From Paraburkholderia ultramafica (GTDB lineage Bacteria > Pseudomonadota > Gammaproteobacteria > Burkholderiales > Burkholderiaceae): a DNA stretch of 64,000 bases. Where the stretch lies: the NCBI RefSeq assembly GCF_902859915.1, contig NZ_CADIKK010000014.1, forward strand, positions 1-64,000, written 5' to 3'. Shown piece by piece: positions 60,264-64,000 of this stretch. The notes under the pieces were generated by a model. That model did not search any database. It was not told the DNA's origin and was given only the letters and a program-made list of their open reading frames with translations. The translations under genes were made by a program, and so were the position numbers. The number at the start of each line of letters is the position of its first letter. The stretch's first letter is position 1.

Positions 60264-61330
60264 TGCGACGCGACCTCATTTCCATCGACGACAGCGCGCG
60301 GCTCGTCGAGCACGTTCGCAGCGCACTCGCCGAAAGAAAGCCGCTCTCCATTCGCGGCGGCGGCAGCAAGGCGTTGCTCGGACGGCCCGTTACCGGCGAA
60401 GAACTCGATACGCGCTCGCATCGCGGAATCGTGAGCTATGACCCGAGCGAGCTCGTCATCACTGCGCGCGCCGGCACGCCGCTCGCGGAAATGAACGCGA
60501 TCCTCGACCAGGCCGGCCAGATGCTCCCCTGCGAGCCATCGACGTTCGGCGGCGGCGCTACTGTAGGCGGTGTCGTCGCGTGTGGCCTGTCCGGTCCGCG
60601 CAGGCCGTGGGCCGGTTCGGTGCGCGACTTCATCCTCGGCTGCCGGATCATCACGGGCGAGGCGAAGCATCTGCGCTTCGGCGGACAGGTCATGAAGAAC
60701 GTGGCGGGTTACGACGTGTCGCGTCTGATCGGCGGCAGCTTCGGCTGCCTCGGGCTCATCACGGAAGTCTCGCTGAAGGTACTGCCCAGGCCGCGCGAAG
60801 CACGCAGCCTCACGGTCGAGATCGAAGCTGGCGACGCGATGCGCGAGCTGTCGGCATGGCGCAAGGCGGCGCTGCCGGTGAGCGGCGCGTGCCACCTCGA
60901 CGGCAAGCTGCATCTGCGTCTCGAAGGCGGCACGGGCTCGGTGCGCGCGGCGCTCGATCGCATCGGCGGCGAGGATCTCGACCCGCGGTTCTGGGAGTCG
61001 CTGTGCGAGCAGCGTCTCGCCTTCTTCGACGATCCCCGCCCGCTCTGGCGTCTGTCGCTGCCGAACAATACGCCGCTCGTCGCGTTGCCGGGCGCCACGC
61101 TGCTCGACTGGGGCGGCGCCCAGCGATGGCTCAAGAGCGACGCGCCCGCCGCGGCGATTCGCCAGATCGCAAGCGCGGCGGGCGGCCATGCGACCTGCTT
61201 CACGCCGAGGCCGGGTATCGAACCGTTTCATCCGTTCGCCGCACCGCTGATGCGCTTTCACCGGCAGCTGAAGCAACGCCTCGATCCGCACCGCATCTTC
61301 AATCCCGGGCGCATGTACGCCGATTACTGA
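60263..61330 (+). CDS. glcE: Glycolate oxidase FAD-binding subunit GlcE
   Basis: A 355-aa FAD-binding subunit of glycolate oxidase. KPLSIRGGGSKALLGRP, the ITARAGTPLAEMNAILDQAG segment, LPCEPSTFGGGATVGGVVAC and QVMKNVAGYDVSRLIGGSFG are all typical of GlcE, a shorter relative of GlcD. The ending HRIFNPGRMYADY is the usual family tail. Its ATG shares a base with the glcD stop, and glcF begins 13 bp after its end, giving a tight glcDEF operon. Confidence 0.95.
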   Translation: MRRDLISIDDSARLVEHVRSALAERKPLSIRGGGSKALLGRPVTGEELDTRSHRGIVSYDPSELVITARAGTPLAEMNAILDQAGQMLPCEPSTFGGGATVGGVVACGLSGPRRPWAGSVRDFILGCRIITGEAKHLRFGGQVMKNVAGYDVSRLIGGSFGCLGLITEVSLKVLPRPREARSLTVEIEAGDAMRELSAWRKAALPVSGACHLDGKLHLRLEGGTGSVRAALDRIGGEDLDPRFWESLCEQRLAFFDDPRPLWRLSLPNNTPLVALPGATLLDWGGAQRWLKSDAPAAAIRQIASAAGGHATCFTPRPGIEPFHPFAAPLMRFHRQLKQRLDPHRIFNPGRMYADY

Positions 61331-61343
61331 AGCGATCACGACC

Positions 61344-62561
61344 ATGCAAACAAATCTCAGCGACGAAGCAAAAGCGCTCACGCGCGCGAAAGAGGCGGAA
61401 GACATCCTCCGGTCGTGCGTACACTGCGGCTTCTGCAACGCCACGTGCCCGACGTATCAACTCCTGGGCAACGAGCTCGACGGCCCTCGAGGACGCATCT
61501 ATCTGATCAAGCAGATGCTCGAAGGCGAACCGGTCACCGGCAGGACGCAACTGCATCTCGACCGGTGCCTGACGTGCCGCAACTGCGAGACGACGTGTCC
61601 GTCGGGTGTGACCTATCACGCGCTGCTCGACATCGGCCGAGAGATGCTGGAGCGCCGGGTCGAACGGCCCGTGGCCGACCGCGCGCTGCGTGCTGGTCTG
61701 CGCAACGTAGTCCCGCGCGCGAGGACGTTCAATGTATTGCTCAAGGTCGCGCAATTGATGCGGCCTGTTCTTCCCGATGCACTCGGCGAGAAGATTCCTC
61801 GCCGCGCGCCCGTCGCCCGCGAACGGCCCGTTGTGCGCCATGTTCGTCGCATGCTGATGCTCGAAGGCTGCGCGCAACGTTCGCTCTCGCCGAATACGAA
61901 CGCGGCCGCCGCGCGCGTGCTGGATCGGTTCGGCATCAGCATCGAGCCTGCGCCGGAGGTCGGCTGCTGCGGCGCGACCGACTATCACTTGAACGCCCAG
62001 GAAGCGGGGCTTGCGCTAGCACGCCGCAATATCGACGCATGGTGGCCAAAGGTACGCGCGGGGGCGGAGGCGATCATCCAGACGGCGAGCGGTTGCGGTG
62101 CGTTCGTCAAGGAGTACGGCCACCTGCTGCGCGACGACCCGGCCTATGCTGACAAGGCCCGCCGCATCAGCGAAGTCACGCGCGATCTGGGCGAAGTCCT
62201 CACCGACACGCCGCTCGAACAGTTGCAGATCAACGCCGACAAGCGCGTCGCCTTCCATTGCCCTTGCACCTTGCAGCATGCGCAAAAACTTGGCGGCCTG
62301 GTGGAGGCGGTACTCGGCCGGGTTGGCTTCGACCTCGCGCCTGTCCCCGACGCGCACCTGTGCTGTGGATCGGCGGGAACCTATTCGTTCACGCAACCCG
62401 ACCTTGCCCGCACGCTTCGCGACAAAAAACTCGACGCGCTCGAAAGCGGCAAGCCCGACGTGATCGCCACGGCCAACATCGGCTGCCAGACTCATCTGGG
62501 CGCAAGCGGACGCACGCCGGTGCGCCACTGGATCGAAATCGTAGACGAAGCGATCGCCTGA
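61344..62561 (+). CDS. glcF: Glycolate oxidase iron-sulfur subunit GlcF
   Basis: A 405-aa protein with two [4Fe-4S] ferredoxin motifs, Cys25-28-31-35 (CVHCGFCNATCP) and Cys75-78-81-85 (CLTCRNCETTCP). Two CCG domains follow (VGCCGATDYHLNAQ and DAHLCCGSAGTYSFTQPDLA). It passes electrons from the GlcDE flavin subunits toward the quinone pool. The gene sits 13 bp behind glcE. Confidence 0.95.
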   Translation: MQTNLSDEAKALTRAKEAEDILRSCVHCGFCNATCPTYQLLGNELDGPRGRIYLIKQMLEGEPVTGRTQLHLDRCLTCRNCETTCPSGVTYHALLDIGREMLERRVERPVADRALRAGLRNVVPRARTFNVLLKVAQLMRPVLPDALGEKIPRRAPVARERPVVRHVRRMLMLEGCAQRSLSPNTNAAAARVLDRFGISIEPAPEVGCCGATDYHLNAQEAGLALARRNIDAWWPKVRAGAEAIIQTASGCGAFVKEYGHLLRDDPAYADKARRISEVTRDLGEVLTDTPLEQLQINADKRVAFHCPCTLQHAQKLGGLVEAVLGRVGFDLAPVPDAHLCCGSAGTYSFTQPDLARTLRDKKLDALESGKPDVIATANIGCQTHLGASGRTPVRHWIEIVDEAIA

Positions 62562-62712
62562 ACGGCGCACACGACCAGCGCGCGCGGGACGGTACGCCAC
62601 TGCCACCAGCCGTTCTTTTACAGGAGTTCGACCCGAGCATTCTCACTTCGCCGCGCGGCGCACGCCGTGCCCCGCGGCATCCCTATCGCATCAGAAAATA
62701 GAGACTGGAGAC

Positions 62713-64000
62713 ATGGATATCATCGCCAAACCCAACGACGCCCCTCTCGACCGTACCGTGGTGGAAACCCGCGCTTATTCGAAAGCCACCTGGCGGCTCT
62801 TGCCGTTCCTGTTCCTGTGCTACGTCGCGGCGTACCTCGACCGCGTGAACGTCGGCTTCGCCAAGCTGCAGATGCTCAGCGACCTGGCCTTTAGCGAGAC
62901 GGTGTACGGCCTCGGCGCGGGCATCTTCTTCATCGGCTATTTCCTTTTCGAGGTTCCGAGCAACATCATCATGCATCGTGTGGGCGCACGGATCTGGATC
63001 GCGCGGATAATGATCACCTGGGCAGTCATCTCGGCGACGTCGCTTTTCGTGAAAACGCCGACGTCGTTCTACGTCATGCGATTCCTGCTCGGCGTGGCGG
63101 AGGCGGGCTTTTTCCCGGGCATCGTGCTCTATCTGACCTACTGGTTTCCTGCCGGGCGGCGCGGGCGCATGAACGCGCTCTTCATGATGGGCATTCCCAT
63201 TGCCGGCGTGGTGGGCGGCCCCTTGTCCGGCTGGATCATGGCCGTGTTCCAGGGCGTGGGCGGCTGGTCGAACTGGCAATGGCTCTTTCTGCTCGAGGCG
63301 ATTCCTTCGGCGGTGCTGGGCGTCGTTACGCTGCGCTATCTGCCGAATGGCATCCGCTCGGCGAACTGGCTGACGGACGAAGAAAAGCGCGCGCTGGAGG
63401 CCAACATCGAGCGGGACGACGCGGGCAAGACTCACGGTTCGCTCGCCGGAATATTCCGCGACGCCCGTATCTGGACGATGGCAGCCATCTACTTTTGCTG
63501 CATGATGGGTCTCTATGGAATCAGCTTCTACCTGCCGACGCTCGTCAAGGCGACCGGCGTGCGCACCGCGCTCGACGTGGGCATGCTGACCGCCATTCCG
63601 TATGCGTGCGCTGTCGTGAGCATGTTCCTCGTGGCCCGCAGCGCGGACCGCTCAGGCGAGCGGCGCTGGCACTTCGCTGTGCCCGCCATGCTCGCCGGCG
63701 CGGGCCTGTTCGCCAGCACGCAGCTGACCGGCAATATTCCGCTCGCGATGTTCGCGCTGACCGTCGGCACGGCCGGCATGCTTGCCACAATGCCTGTGTT
63801 CTGGACTTATCCGAGCGCGATCCTCGCCGGTGGCTCGGCTGCCGCGGCCATCGGCATGATCAATTCGATCGGCAACCTCGCCGGTTTCGTCAGCGCATCG
63901 ATCATCGGCTGGATGAAGGACGTGACGCACAGCACGAACGCCGGCATCTACTGCGTGGCTGGTGCGCTTGTCTTCGGCGCCGTGCTGGCTCTGCTTCAGG
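62713..64000 (+). CDS. MFS permease, anion:cation symporter (ACS) type, cut by window end
   Basis: 429 codons are visible and the gene runs past position 64000. It starts after GGAGAC with MDIIAKPNDAPLDRTVVETR, then the first helix LLPFLFLCYVAAYLDRVNVG, the ACS/tartrate-type hallmark. EVPSNIIMHRVGARIWIARI, FLLGVAEAGFFPGIVLYLTY, WFPAGRRGRMNALFMMG and later pairs of helices give about eleven of twelve spans so far. Relatives import phthalate, tartrate, glucarate or similar acids. Placed 152 bp after glcF, it may take up glycolate or another hydroxy acid, which is inferred from context. Confidence 0.9.
   Translation, partial: MDIIAKPNDAPLDRTVVETRAYSKATWRLLPFLFLCYVAAYLDRVNVGFAKLQMLSDLAFSETVYGLGAGIFFIGYFLFEVPSNIIMHRVGARIWIARIMITWAVISATSLFVKTPTSFYVMRFLLGVAEAGFFPGIVLYLTYWFPAGRRGRMNALFMMGIPIAGVVGGPLSGWIMAVFQGVGGWSNWQWLFLLEAIPSAVLGVVTLRYLPNGIRSANWLTDEEKRALEANIERDDAGKTHGSLAGIFRDARIWTMAAIYFCCMMGLYGISFYLPTLVKATGVRTALDVGMLTAIPYACAVVSMFLVARSADRSGERRWHFAVPAMLAGAGLFASTQLTGNIPLAMFALTVGTAGMLATMPVFWTYPSAILAGGSAAAAIGMINSIGNLAGFVSASIIGWMKDVTHSTNAGIYCVAGALVFGAVLALLQ

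Overview
The window looks like chromosome from a high-GC member of the Burkholderiaceae, most likely Paraburkholderia or Burkholderia sensu lato. This rests on protein character: an intracellular PHB depolymerase, dnaE, an msbA/waaL LPS block, rdgC, an FtsK with a long Ala/Ser/Pro linker and glcCDEF, together with strong G/C bias at third codon positions. No tRNA, rRNA or CRISPR array was recognised.

Positions 1-11 kb: cut-off start of a PHB depolymerase gene with a good sigma70 promoter, a GH15 glucoamylase-like protein, small conserved proteins, a secreted 6-phosphogluconolactonase-type propeller, ftsK, a META-domain lipoprotein, purT and a MliC-like secreted protein. Positions 11.6-19 kb: an acetolactate-synthase-type ThDP enzyme paired with an aldehyde dehydrogenase, a RhlE-type helicase with a structured leader, gluQ and trhO. 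Positions 19-32 kb: dnaE, then an LPS/cell-surface glycan block (WaaE-like GT2, msbA, two convergent GT2 genes, a GT4, a WaaL-like ligase and another GT2).

Positions 32-41.9 kb: rdgC, a transglutaminase-like protein without the usual catalytic His, two VOC proteins, an NlpC/P60 lipoprotein, a tandem Mop protein, free-Met-R-sulfoxide reductase and an esterase of the PHB depolymerase family. Between these lie gene relics: a collapsed MFS transporter, a GGDEF tail and possibly a SnoaL-like tail. Tandem repeats and long inverted repeats sit in the gaps.

Positions 41.9-57.8 kb are mosaic and accessory, with less biased codon use, many small unknown genes and a broken IS5-type element. The most interesting part is 43.1-45.7 kb. 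There, an aspartase-fold protein whose three active-site loops are all rewritten overlaps a gene resembling a polymorphic-toxin C-terminus, which in turn overlaps a likely immunity gene. Beside it a 74-aa protein overlaps a previously unlisted 38-aa membrane peptide. Further on are a GIY-YIG-like protein, a DacC-type carboxypeptidase, a LysR/cupin pair, a secreted YVTN propeller, a DUF1275 protein, rubredoxin and cyclopropane fatty acid synthase.

Positions 57.8-64 kb form a glycolate-utilisation locus: a divergent FCD-type GntR regulator (glcC-like) with two matching operators, glcD-glcE-glcF and an ACS-type MFS permease cut by the window end. All assignments come from reading translated sequence; no database search was run.
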